Assembly (NCBI GenBank): GCA_934101225.1
Contig: CAKOQK010000011.1
Coordinates: forward strand, 1-38,693
DNA: 38,693 bases
Direction: 5' to 3'
From: an uncultured Bacilli bacterium
GTDB lineage: Bacteria; Bacillota_I; Bacilli_A; RF39; UBA660
The position numbers and the translations under genes were made by a program. The notes beneath the pieces are model-generated. The model was not told the origin of the DNA. It worked only from the letters and a program-made list of their open reading frames with translations, and made no database searches. Below, piece after piece: positions 1-6,943 of the stretch. Position 1 is the first letter of the stretch. Each line of letters opens with the position of its first letter.

Positions 1-1
1 T

Positions 2-82
2 TTATTAAATAAAGAAGCTAATTTAAATAGTTGGGATAGTAAAGCTGATGATATTGTTAAATTGCTAAAAAGTGTTGAATAG
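2..82 (+). CDS. C-terminal end of an unidentified protein (5' truncated)
   Basis: An open frame enters from the left edge and ends at a TAG at 80-82, leaving 26 residues that begin LLNKEANLNSWDS and end KLLKSVE. A strong hairpin follows at 118-148, which fits a real gene end. The fragment is polar and probably helical. It is too short to name a family. Confidence 0.5.
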   Translation, partial: LLNKEANLNSWDSKADDIVKLLKSVE

Positions 83-117
83 TTAGTGTATTCAATACAA
101 AAAGTTGTTTATTTTGT

Positions 118-156
118 AAAGTTTTTGTATTGCTTGTACAAAAACTTTATTTTGTT
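118..156 (+). terminator. Terminator hairpin after the left-edge gene
   Basis: A perfect 12-bp inverted repeat lies at 118-129 and 137-148 with a 7-nt loop, followed by a T-rich stretch (TATTTTGTT). It most likely ends the left-edge gene. An upstream copy of the right arm at 93-103 could pair with the left arm instead; see findings. Confidence 0.65.
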
Positions 157-261
157 AATATATTATTGTATTATTAATTAATTATTATAAGACAAATGAT
201 ATGACTAATATTAAAGAATGGATTAGAAATAATTGCATCGATGAGATATGAATGGTTTGTA

Positions 262-288
262 AACACTATTAATTTAGTGTTTTTTTTG
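262..288 (+). terminator. Second hairpin plus T-run before the HAD-GtrA gene
   Basis: AACACTA (262-268) and TAGTGTT (275-281) form a 7-bp stem with a 6-nt loop, followed by an uninterrupted T-run. Between this and the preceding terminator (150-260) I see no convincing gene. The only ATG frame there codes for 16 residues (201-251) and has no Shine-Dalgarno. Confidence 0.6.
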
Positions 289-311
289 TTATGATTATAT
301 CGTGGTGAAAA

Positions 312-1307
312 ATGAAAATAAATATGTATGATTTTGATGATACCATTTATAATGGAGATTCAACTGTTGACTTTATAAAATATTGTTATAAACATAAGTA
401 TATTAAATTTAGGGATATAATAAAGATTATAGGTGCCTTTATTAAATATTTTTTTGGAATTATTGATATAACTCAGTTTAAAGAGGTATTATTTAGTTTT
501 TTAAATAATGTTAGTGATGTATATTGTTTAGTAAATGATTTTTGGGATGAACATTATAAAAATATTAAGAAATTTTATTTAGAAAAAAATCATGAGAATG
601 ATATTATTAATTCTGCTAGTCCTTATTTTTTACTTAAGCCTGCTTGTGATAAGTTAGGTGTTAAAGATTTAATTGCATCTGATGTAGATTTAAAAACTGG
701 AAAATTTAGAGAAAAAAATAATAGTAGAGAGATAAAAGTAGATAATTATAATAAAAAATATATAAATTATATTTTAGATGAATGTTATAGTGATAATCCT
801 TATAATGATAAGTTTATATTGGAGCTTGCTAATAAGGCTTATGTGGTTAAGGGAGAAAAATTAATTAATTATTATGATTATAAACCATCTTTTGTAAAAT
901 CTATTTTTAGAAAGTTATGGGGATTTTACAGAAGTCATTTAGAAGTTATAAATTATTTATTTATAGGTGGTTGTACAACTGTTATATCAATTTTAAGTTA
1001 TGCTTTATTTGCTAAAGCATGTGGTTTTGATTTAGTAGTATCTAATGTGTTATCATGGATTGTATCTGTATTATTTGCTTATTTTACTAATAGAGTTATA
1101 GTTTTTAATAGTAAAAATAAGAATTATTTAAAAGAGTTTATTTCATTTACAGGAAGTAGGGTTATAACTTTAATTCTTGATACTTTGTTAATGATTTTGT
1201 TTGTTAGGTCATTAAATATGAATGATATGATAGCTAAGTTAATTGTTCAAATTGTTGTTATTATTGGAAATTATTTAATTAGTAAATTACTAGTGTTTAA
1301 GAAGTAG
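312..1307 (+). CDS. HAD-IB family phosphatase fused to a C-terminal GtrA membrane domain
   Basis: The 331-residue protein has two parts. Residues 1 to about 195 form a HAD-IB hydrolase. Motif I is DFDDT (nucleophile D7, acid/base D9), motif II lies in SASPYFLLKP, and the motif IV acidic pair is in YSDNPYND. Residues from about 210 to 331 are a GtrA domain with four hydrophobic helices, including the typical NYLFIGGCTT start and AYFTNRVIVF segment. HAD-IB enzymes include phosphoserine phosphatases and PGP phosphatases, and GtrA proteins are linked to flipping or handling polyprenyl-linked sugars. The gene lies 13 nt upstream of a phosphatidylserine synthase gene, probably in the same transcript. 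I infer a membrane-tethered phosphatase acting on a lipid or lipid-linked phosphate. The substrate is not visible in the sequence. Confidence 0.82.
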   Translation: MKINMYDFDDTIYNGDSTVDFIKYCYKHKYIKFRDIIKIIGAFIKYFFGIIDITQFKEVLFSFLNNVSDVYCLVNDFWDEHYKNIKKFYLEKNHENDIINSASPYFLLKPACDKLGVKDLIASDVDLKTGKFREKNNSREIKVDNYNKKYINYILDECYSDNPYNDKFILELANKAYVVKGEKLINYYDYKPSFVKSIFRKLWGFYRSHLEVINYLFIGGCTTVISILSYALFAKACGFDLVVSNVLSWIVSVLFAYFTNRVIVFNSKNKNYLKEFISFTGSRVITLILDTLLMILFVRSLNMNDMIAKLIVQIVVIIGNYLISKLLVFKK

Positions 1308-1320
1308 GTGTGAATATAAT

Positions 1321-1953
1321 ATGAAAAAGTTTATAGGGTTTTATAGGGATTGCGATTTATTAACCATGACTGGTACTTTTATGGCTCTTTTAGGGTGTAT
1401 TTTATCAATTAATGGAAGTAAAGTTATTCCGATATTTTGTTTAATAATTGCTGGGATATGTGATGCATTTGATGGAAAGTTAGCAAGAAGAAGAAAGTCT
1501 AGTGAAATGCAGAGTGTATATGGTGTACAACTTGATTCACTATCTGATTTAATCTCATTTGGTGTTTTTCCTTTAGTTTATACAATTAACATTTTACCAA
1601 AGAATTATTATTTTGGATGGGTTGCTTTAATATTTTATAGTTTATGTGGGATGATTAGGCTTGCTTATTTTAATACTCTTGATATATGTAAGAAAGCGGA
1701 TAAAAAATGTTTTGTTGGAATGCCAATTACTTCTATTGCTATTTTTTATCCAATTGTTTATGTATTTTTATGGGGAATTAAATTTAGATTTTATCCAGAA
1801 ATTGTTTCTATTTTTATGATTTTAATGGGATTATCATTTATTAGTACTATTAAGATAAAGAAATTAGATGATAAGAAGAAGATTGTTCTTTCGATTGGTG
1901 GTATTTTATTTATTATTTGTTTTTTAGTTTTTTATTTCTTTTGTAGAAAATAA
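1321..1953 (+). CDS. pssA: CDP-diacylglycerol--serine O-phosphatidyltransferase (CDP-alcohol phosphatidyltransferase family)
   Basis: This 210-residue integral membrane enzyme carries the CDP-alcohol phosphatidyltransferase motif at residues 51-76: D51-G52, A55-R56, G68, D72 and D76. The gap between R56 and G68 is about three residues longer than the usual spacing. The context LDSLSDLISFGVFP and the later MIRLAYFN are characteristic of PssA rather than PgsA. The family transfers a phosphatidyl group from CDP-diacylglycerol to serine. About six hydrophobic helices are visible. A weak AGGTG ribosome site precedes the ATG. It sits directly after the HAD-GtrA gene and before a clear terminator, so the two probably form a two-gene lipid operon. 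A related alcohol acceptor cannot be excluded. Confidence 0.85.
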   Translation: MKKFIGFYRDCDLLTMTGTFMALLGCILSINGSKVIPIFCLIIAGICDAFDGKLARRRKSSEMQSVYGVQLDSLSDLISFGVFPLVYTINILPKNYYFGWVALIFYSLCGMIRLAYFNTLDICKKADKKCFVGMPITSIAIFYPIVYVFLWGIKFRFYPEIVSIFMILMGLSFISTIKIKKLDDKKKIVLSIGGILFIICFLVFYFFCRK

Positions 1954-1954
1954 T

Positions 1955-1990
1955 AAATTTGTATAGAAAAATATACAGATTTTTTTATTT
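1955..1990 (+). terminator. Terminator after pssA
   Basis: An 11-bp stem with one G-U pair (1955-1965 with 1972-1982) and a GAAAAA loop is followed by TTTTATTTT. It starts one base after the pssA stop codon. Confidence 0.8.
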
Positions 1991-2033
1991 TGGTTAATAA
2001 ATTAGGTAATTTTGGTTAAATAATTTGAAAAAT

Positions 2034-2064
2034 TTGTTATTTGCAAGATAATTTTAAGTATAAT
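2034..2064 (+). promoter_or_regulatory. Probable sigma-A promoter of the ABC transporter gene
   Basis: A perfect TATAAT lies at 2059-2064, with TTGTTA at 2034-2039 as a possible -35 and a rather long 19-nt spacer. It sits about 28 nt before the chosen start codon and just downstream of the pssA terminator. Confidence 0.45.
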
Positions 2065-2091
2065 AAAATGCTTTTTGTAAGGAGAGATGTT

Positions 2092-3954
2092 ATGCTTGAA
2101 CTTAGAAATATATGCAAAAAATATGATAGAGATGTTTTGAAAAAAATTAATTTAAAATTTGGTAATAGAGGACTTATTTGTTTAGTTGGGGAATCTGGTA
2201 GTGGTAAGTCTACGCTTTTAAATATTATAGGTGGATTAGAACAGGCTGATAGTGGTAAAGTTTTAATTGATGGAGTTAACATTAATAAATTTGATAGTTC
2301 ATATTATCATAATCAGGTTGTTAGTTATATTAATCAAAATTATAATTTAATTGATTATTATAGTACGTTAGATAATACTTTATTACCAATTGATATTAGA
2401 AGAAATAGAAGTCCTAGTTTTGATAATAAAATATTTAAAATGTTAGGTATAAGTAGTTTAAAAAATAGTAAGGTTTCTTCTTTAAGTGGAGGAGAAAAGC
2501 AAAGAGTTGCTATTGCTAGGTGTATGGTGCAAAATACGAAAATTATTTTAGCAGATGAACCAACTGGAGCACTTGATTTAGATAATTCTTATAAGATTAT
2601 GGAGATTCTTAAAAATTTATCGAAGAAAAAATTGGTTATTGTAGTTACACATAATATGGAACTTGCTAATAAGTTTGCTGATGAAATAATAAAATTAATT
2701 GATGGAAAAATAGAAGTAAATATAAAAAAGCAGACTAGATCATACTTTAATTTAAGGCAAAAAAATGAGGTTAAATTAACAATAAGTAAATTATGTAAAT
2801 ATGCAGTTAAGAATATAAAAAATAAATTGATAAGAAATGTTTTAGTTGTTTTATCATTTACTATTGGTTTATGTAGTTTAGGGTTAGTGTTATCAATTAG
2901 AAATGGTTTTAAGAAAGAATTAGATAATTTAAATGGTTCATCATTTTTTAACTATCCAATTATTATTAGTAAAAGTAATTATGTTGATGATTTTAATAGT
3001 AAGTTAGAAAATATCAAAGGAATAAATGTGAAAAAAGGAACATTTATAAATAATGTTATAGATGATAAGCTAATTAATATTATTAATGAGATAGATAAAA
3101 AGTATGTTAAAGCTGTTAGTTATTATAGAGATATTGATTATAACTTTAAAAGTGTGTCGTATGTAAATCCTTCAAACAATTATTTTTATATATTAGATGG
3201 TAAATGGCCGGAAAATGATAATGAGGTATTAATTCTTTATGATGAAGATAATTCAATAAGTGAAAAAGTTTATAATTATTTAGATGTGGAAAACAAGGGA
3301 CTTATTAACAATATATTTTATGTTAATGGGAAGGAACTTAAAGTTTGTGGTGTTGTTAGATCTAATAATGATTATTTTAAGGATTTAAGTGGGATAATTT
3401 ATTCTAATAATTTATTTGATAATGAGATAACGGATATCTTTATTTATTCAAGTGATTTGGAATCTAAAAATATAATTAAAGATAAATTAAAGGATTATAA
3501 TATTTTAGATAATGCGGAAGATATAGTTAATAATTCGAAAAAGATAGTTGATGGAATTAGTATTGTTTTAATATTATTTAGTGTTATTAGTTTGATTGTT
3601 TCAGTTATTATGATATTTGTTATTTCTTATATTTCAGTTATAGAAAGATATAAAGATATTGGTGTTTATAAAAGTATTGGTTTTAGAAATAAAGATGTTA
3701 AAAATTTATTTTGTTTAGAAAATATATTGATAGGTGTTTGTTCATTTGTTTATTCAAATGTGATGTTGATATTAATAGGTAATAAGATAAATGATTATGT
3801 TAGTAGTTATGTTAATATTAATAAAATTATGGTTATTAGTTTTTCTAATGTTTTAATTATTGGTTTTTTAAGTATATTTCTATGTTATATTGCTAGTTTG
3901 ATTCCTGTATGTATAGCATCTGAAAAGAAAATTATTGATGTTATGAATAATTAA
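2092..3954 (+). CDS. MacB-like ABC transporter: ATPase fused to an FtsX-type permease
   Basis: The protein has 620 residues from the ATG at 2092. That start is preceded at 7 nt by AAGGAG (2079-2084), so an upstream in-frame TTG at 2041 is unlikely. Residues 1 to about 220 are a LolD/MacB-type ATPase with Walker A GESGSGKST, signature LSGGEKQR and Walker B ILADEPTGALD. A first membrane helix follows near residues 250-270, then a large extracytoplasmic region, then three helices at the C-terminus with the ERYKDIGVYKSIG coupling segment typical of FtsX/MacB permeases. Fused MacB-like exporters in Gram-positives often handle peptides or antimicrobials. No partner membrane-fusion protein or two-component system is adjacent, so the cargo is unknown. 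Confidence 0.85.
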   Translation: MLELRNICKKYDRDVLKKINLKFGNRGLICLVGESGSGKSTLLNIIGGLEQADSGKVLIDGVNINKFDSSYYHNQVVSYINQNYNLIDYYSTLDNTLLPIDIRRNRSPSFDNKIFKMLGISSLKNSKVSSLSGGEKQRVAIARCMVQNTKIILADEPTGALDLDNSYKIMEILKNLSKKKLVIVVTHNMELANKFADEIIKLIDGKIEVNIKKQTRSYFNLRQKNEVKLTISKLCKYAVKNIKNKLIRNVLVVLSFTIGLCSLGLVLSIRNGFKKELDNLNGSSFFNYPIIISKSNYVDDFNSKLENIKGINVKKGTFINNVIDDKLINIINEIDKKYVKAVSYYRDIDYNFKSVSYVNPSNNYFYILDGKWPENDNEVLILYDEDNSISEKVYNYLDVENKGLINNIFYVNGKELKVCGVVRSNNDYFKDLSGIIYSNNLFDNEITDIFIYSSDLESKNIIKDKLKDYNILDNAEDIVNNSKKIVDGISIVLILFSVISLIVSVIMIFVISYISVIERYKDIGVYKSIGFRNKDVKNLFCLENILIGVCSFVYSNVMLILIGNKINDYVSSYVNINKIMVISFSNVLIIGFLSIFLCYIASLIPVCIASEKKIIDVMNN

Positions 3955-4012
3955 TTATTTCTTATTTTTATTTTAGATAGTATAATTAATTTATATAAGA
4001 GGATGATAATAT

Positions 4013-4573
4013 ATGAATATACCAGTTGGAATTAGTAACAGACATGTTCATTTGACAGAAGATGTTTGGAAAAAAATATTTGGAGATGAGGAAATTACTG
4101 TAAGAAACTATTTAAATCAACCAGGGCAATTTGCTAGTAATATGACTGTTGATATAATGGTTAATGATAATAGAATTGATCATGTTAGAGTTGTTGGACC
4201 TTTAAGAGAATATAATCAAGTTGAAATTGATGATAGTGATGCAAAAATATTAAGAGTAGTTCCGCCTAGAAAACAAAGTGGTGATTTGGATGATAGTTTA
4301 TCAGTAACTGTTATTGGACCAAGGGGAAGTATTTTATTAGATAAGGGGCTTATTAGATCTGATGCTCATATTCATATGGACCCTGAGACAGCAATTAAAA
4401 TGAATTTATTAAATAAAGAAGTAGTTGGTGTATTTAAAAATGGTGTTAAACTTTTAGACGCTAAAATTAAGATTTTGGATAACTCTTATATAGAAATGCA
4501 TATTGATAAAGATGAAGAAGTGTTATATGACTTACATCAAGGTGATATTGTTGAATTTAAAAAGACTTTATAA
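4013..4573 (+). CDS. pduL: Phosphate propanoyl/acetyltransferase, PduL type
   Basis: This 186-residue PduL-family phosphotransacylase interconverts acyl-CoA and acyl-phosphate. Visible family motifs are PVGISNRHVHL with H11 and H13, PGQFASNMTVD, VVGPLREYNQVEID, and AHIHM with H119 and H121. The two HxH pairs are the zinc-binding signature of the family. The start follows an AGAGGATG ribosome site, and a TATAAT at 3981-3986 may be its -10. There are no microcompartment shell genes, no propanediol genes and no acetate kinase in the window. I therefore infer a stand-alone housekeeping role, probably acetyl-CoA to acetyl-phosphate in place of a classical Pta. Acyl-chain preference cannot be read from the sequence. 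Confidence 0.9.
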   Translation: MNIPVGISNRHVHLTEDVWKKIFGDEEITVRNYLNQPGQFASNMTVDIMVNDNRIDHVRVVGPLREYNQVEIDDSDAKILRVVPPRKQSGDLDDSLSVTVIGPRGSILLDKGLIRSDAHIHMDPETAIKMNLLNKEVVGVFKNGVKLLDAKIKILDNSYIEMHIDKDEEVLYDLHQGDIVEFKKTL

Positions 4574-4595
4574 TATTATAGTGTAGTGATGTTTT

Positions 4596-5576
4596 ATGAA
4601 GTGGAAAATTGGTAATGTAGAAATTAAAAATCAAATAGTTCTTGCTCCAATGGCAGGAATAAGCAATACAGCTTATCGTCAAATTATTAAAGAGATGGGA
4701 GCTGGACTTATTTTTGCGGAAATGGTTAGTGATAAAGCATTAGTTTATGGAAGTGAAAAGACATTTGATTTGTTAAAAATGAATGATATGGAAAGGCCCA
4801 TTGCTCAACAAATATTTGGTAGTGATGTTGATTCTTTTGTTAAGGCTGCTAAGTTAGTTGAAGATGCTATGCATCCTGATATTATTGATATTAATATGGG
4901 ATGTCCGGTACCAAAGGTAGCTATTAAATCACAAGCTGGAAGTGCTCTTTTAAAAAGTCCAGATAAAATAAAAGAAATAGTAAGTTCTGTTGTTAAGGCT
5001 GTAAGTGTTCCGGTTACTGTTAAAATACGAAGTGGCTGGGATGAAAAAAGTATTAATGCAGTAGAAGTTGCTAAAGTTATTGAGGAAGCTGGTGCTAGTG
5101 CTATAACAGTTCATGGAAGAACTAGAGCACAAGGTTATAGTGGAAACGCTGATTGGAATATAATAAAACAAGTTAAAGAAGCAGTAAAAATTCCTGTTAT
5201 AGGTAATGGGGATGTTACAAGTGCTGAAAAAGCAAAAGAAATGCTTGAATATACTGGATGTGATGCAGTTATGATAGGTAGAGGAGTACTTGGTAATCCT
5301 TGGCTTATTAATGAATGTGTAACTTATTTAGAGACAGGAGTTATTCCTTCAAGACCAAGTTCAAAAGAAAAAATAGAAATGCTTAAAAGACACTATAAAT
5401 TATTAGTAGATTCGACTTCTGAAAAACAAGCAATACTTGAAATTAGAACGCATGCATTATGGTATATTAAAGGAATGCCAAAAAGTGCGTATATAAAAAA
5501 TGAAATATGTAAAACTAAAAATAGTGAAGATTTATTTAAAATCTTAGATGATTATTTAGGAGAATTAGATGATTAA
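4596..5576 (+). CDS. dusB: tRNA-dihydrouridine synthase (DusB/NifR3 family)
   Basis: This 326-residue flavoenzyme reduces uridine to dihydrouridine in the tRNA D-loop. Family motifs are present in order: APMAGISNTAYR (FMN site start), FAEMVSDKAL, DINMGCPVPKV with the catalytic cysteine C103, VKIRSGWD, VHGRTRAQGYSG, IGNGDV and MIGRGVLGNPW. The C-terminal helical domain ends normally at full family length. The start has only a weak ribosome site. The gene begins 22 nt after pduL, and its end overlaps the next gene by 8 nt (ATG at 5569 within the last codons), which suggests translational coupling. Confidence 0.93.
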   Translation: MKWKIGNVEIKNQIVLAPMAGISNTAYRQIIKEMGAGLIFAEMVSDKALVYGSEKTFDLLKMNDMERPIAQQIFGSDVDSFVKAAKLVEDAMHPDIIDINMGCPVPKVAIKSQAGSALLKSPDKIKEIVSSVVKAVSVPVTVKIRSGWDEKSINAVEVAKVIEEAGASAITVHGRTRAQGYSGNADWNIIKQVKEAVKIPVIGNGDVTSAEKAKEMLEYTGCDAVMIGRGVLGNPWLINECVTYLETGVIPSRPSSKEKIEMLKRHYKLLVDSTSEKQAILEIRTHALWYIKGMPKSAYIKNEICKTKNSEDLFKILDDYLGELDD

Positions 5577-5946
5577 AAATATTTTTAGTAAACAATATTT
5601 AAAATATTGCATTGTTGGAACTATTGAACTTGCTTTATTTTACTTTTTAAATGATATATTGCATATTAATTATTTATTAGCAAATGTGATTACTTTTATA
5701 GTAACTGTTACTATTTTATATTTCTTAAATAAAAAATTTGTTTATGAGGCTGATAATAATGATAATGTAGGATTTGTAATGTTTTTTGTAAGTAGAACTA
5801 TAGGACTTGTTATAGATAGTATTGTTTTAACTGTTTGTTTAAAAATATTTATGTTTCCGAGTATGATTTCTAAATTTATTTCTTCATCTTCAACTACTTA
5901 TATAAATTATTGTGTTGGTAAATTTATTTTTAAAAATAAAAATTAA
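5569..5946 (+). CDS. GtrA family membrane protein
   Basis: The 125-residue protein has four hydrophobic segments and the GtrA hallmarks: a KYCIVGTIELALFYFL first helix, a YFLNKKFVYE loop after helix 2, and a basic C-terminus (KFIFKNKN). GtrA proteins are implicated in moving polyprenyl-phosphate-linked sugars across the membrane or modifying wall polymers. It overlaps the end of dusB by 8 nt and is presumably translated from the same mRNA. It is a stand-alone relative of the C-terminal half of the fusion protein at 312-1307. No glycosyltransferase gene is adjacent, so the substrate is unknown. Confidence 0.8.
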   Translation: MIKNIFSKQYLKYCIVGTIELALFYFLNDILHINYLLANVITFIVTVTILYFLNKKFVYEADNNDNVGFVMFFVSRTIGLVIDSIVLTVCLKIFMFPSMISKFISSSSTTYINYCVGKFIFKNKN

Positions 5947-6116
5947 TATGCTTTATTGTAATATCTTTCTTTACTGTTTTCTATGTTTTGTTTAGAAAGA
6001 ATATTTTGCTTTTTTCATCTTACTTCGTTTCGACCTTTTTCTATTTTAATTTATTTACTATTGTTTTGATTATTTTATATATTTGTTTTCTACATTTTGT
6101 GCCTATTAATAGAGTA
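5947..6116 (+). other. AT-rich intergenic stretch without a recognisable gene
   Basis: This T-rich region contains no open frame longer than a few codons with a ribosome site on either strand and no clear terminator hairpin. I see no repeat or RNA signature in it. The promoter of the next gene begins at its right end. Confidence 0.5.
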
Positions 6117-6153
6117 ATTATAGATTGATTAATATTTTAGTTTAGTCTATAAT
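6117..6153 (+). promoter_or_regulatory. Promoter overlapped by an inverted repeat (candidate operator)
   Basis: TTGATT (6125-6130), a 17-nt spacer and a perfect TATAAT (6148-6153) form a good sigma-A promoter. A 10-bp inverted repeat, ATTATAGATT (6117-6126) and AGTCTATAAT (6144-6153, one G-U), covers both the -35 and -10 regions, so a dimeric repressor could sit there. The start site would be near 6160, only about 18 nt before the start codon. Confidence 0.5.
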
Positions 6154-6177
6154 TATATTAAGGATATGGAGGATAAA

Positions 6178-6867
6178 ATGGAAAAAGATGATGCTAAAAA
6201 AGTGATTGAAGATAGTAAAAAGTTAAAAAAGAAAACTACTAAAAAAGTTAAAGATTTAAACGAAACAGTTAAGAAAACAGTAAAGAAGGACGTTGATAAA
6301 GTTATAAAAGATGTTAAAGATGCTGCTGTTAATGAAGTGGAAGATTTAACTAATACACAAAAATGTAAATATTGTGGAAAATATTTTGATAAGGGAATGA
6401 CTATTTGTCCTAATTGTAGAAGAAGAAATAAAAGAAATTCAATGGATATATTATTTTTTGTTATGATAGGTGTTGTATTCTTATTTTTAATATTATTATT
6501 TTATTTTGTTAATACACATATTATTTCTAAAGAAACCTATGAATCATATACACAAAAATGTACTTTTGTAAGTTATGAAGATTTAGTTAGAATTCCTAAA
6601 ACATATTTAGACAAAGATGTTACTGTAGTTGGACAAGTTGTTAAAGTAGAGGGATATAACGATGGACTATATAATAATATGGATATTACACTTGATTTAA
6701 ATTTATTTGAAGATGGTTTAGAAAGTCTTGTGACAGTTCATTTTGAAGATAGAACTTATGAAAAAGGTTTCATTGATGGAGATATTGTTAAAGTATATGG
6801 TGAATATTCAACAATAAGTGGAAATAAACCTGTTATAATGGCAAAATATATTGATTTAAATAATTAA
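6178..6867 (+). CDS. Membrane protein with N-terminal charged coil, zinc ribbon and C-terminal OB-fold-like (tRNA_anti-like) domain
   Basis: I chose the ATG at 6178 because GGAGG (6168-6172) sits 5 nt upstream; an earlier in-frame ATG at 6166 would overlap that site. The protein has 229 residues. Residues 1-58 are lysine/aspartate-rich and probably coiled. Residues 63-80 are a zinc ribbon (C63, C66, C77, C80). Residues 90-111 form one membrane helix. From about 130 to the end lies a beta-rich domain with the pattern YLDKDVTVVGQVVKV and GDIVKVYGEY, which resembles the tRNA_anti-like OB fold found in many Firmicute membrane proteins. Its function is unknown. A ligand- or nucleic-acid-sensing role is only a guess. 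Confidence 0.75.
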   Translation: MEKDDAKKVIEDSKKLKKKTTKKVKDLNETVKKTVKKDVDKVIKDVKDAAVNEVEDLTNTQKCKYCGKYFDKGMTICPNCRRRNKRNSMDILFFVMIGVVFLFLILLFYFVNTHIISKETYESYTQKCTFVSYEDLVRIPKTYLDKDVTVVGQVVKVEGYNDGLYNNMDITLDLNLFEDGLESLVTVHFEDRTYEKGFIDGDIVKVYGEYSTISGNKPVIMAKYIDLNN

Positions 6868-6892
6868 GGTAGATTTATTTCTATCTTTTTTT
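6867..6892 (+). terminator. Terminator between the zinc-ribbon gene and uvrA
   Basis: AGGTAGA (6867-6873) pairs with TCTATCT (6880-6886, one G-U), followed by a T-run. The stem begins at the last base of the stop codon. Confidence 0.7.
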
Positions 6893-6910
6893 AATATTTT
6901 ATAATTTTTG

Positions 6911-6919
6911 TGGTAAAAT
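6911..6919 (+). promoter_or_regulatory. Extended -10 promoter element of uvrA
   Basis: TGGTAAAAT is an extended -10 element (TGn plus TAAAAT) 25 nt upstream of the uvrA start. The -35 region at about 6891-6896 is poor, as is common with extended -10 promoters. No SOS (LexA) box was recognised beside it. Confidence 0.4.
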
Positions 6920-6943
6920 ACTACTGAAATGAAGTGAGGTAGT

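Noticed and set aside
201..251. 16-codon open frame between the two left-edge terminators
   Set aside because: It has no Shine-Dalgarno, would be the only TGA-terminated gene in the window, and its residues suggest nothing recognisable.
2041..2091. Upstream TTG start for the ABC transporter
   Set aside because: It lies before the AAGGAG site and within the promoter region; the ATG at 2092 has ideal spacing and starts at the conserved first beta strand.
2037..2282. Minus-strand open frame opposite the ABC ATPase start
   Set aside because: It lies antisense to the conserved ATPase and has no ribosome site or recognisable protein; it is a shadow of the real gene.
5963..5998. Terminator after the stand-alone GtrA gene
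   Set aside because: The only complementary arms (TCTTTCT and AGAAAGA) are separated by more than 20 nt and are not followed by a T-run.
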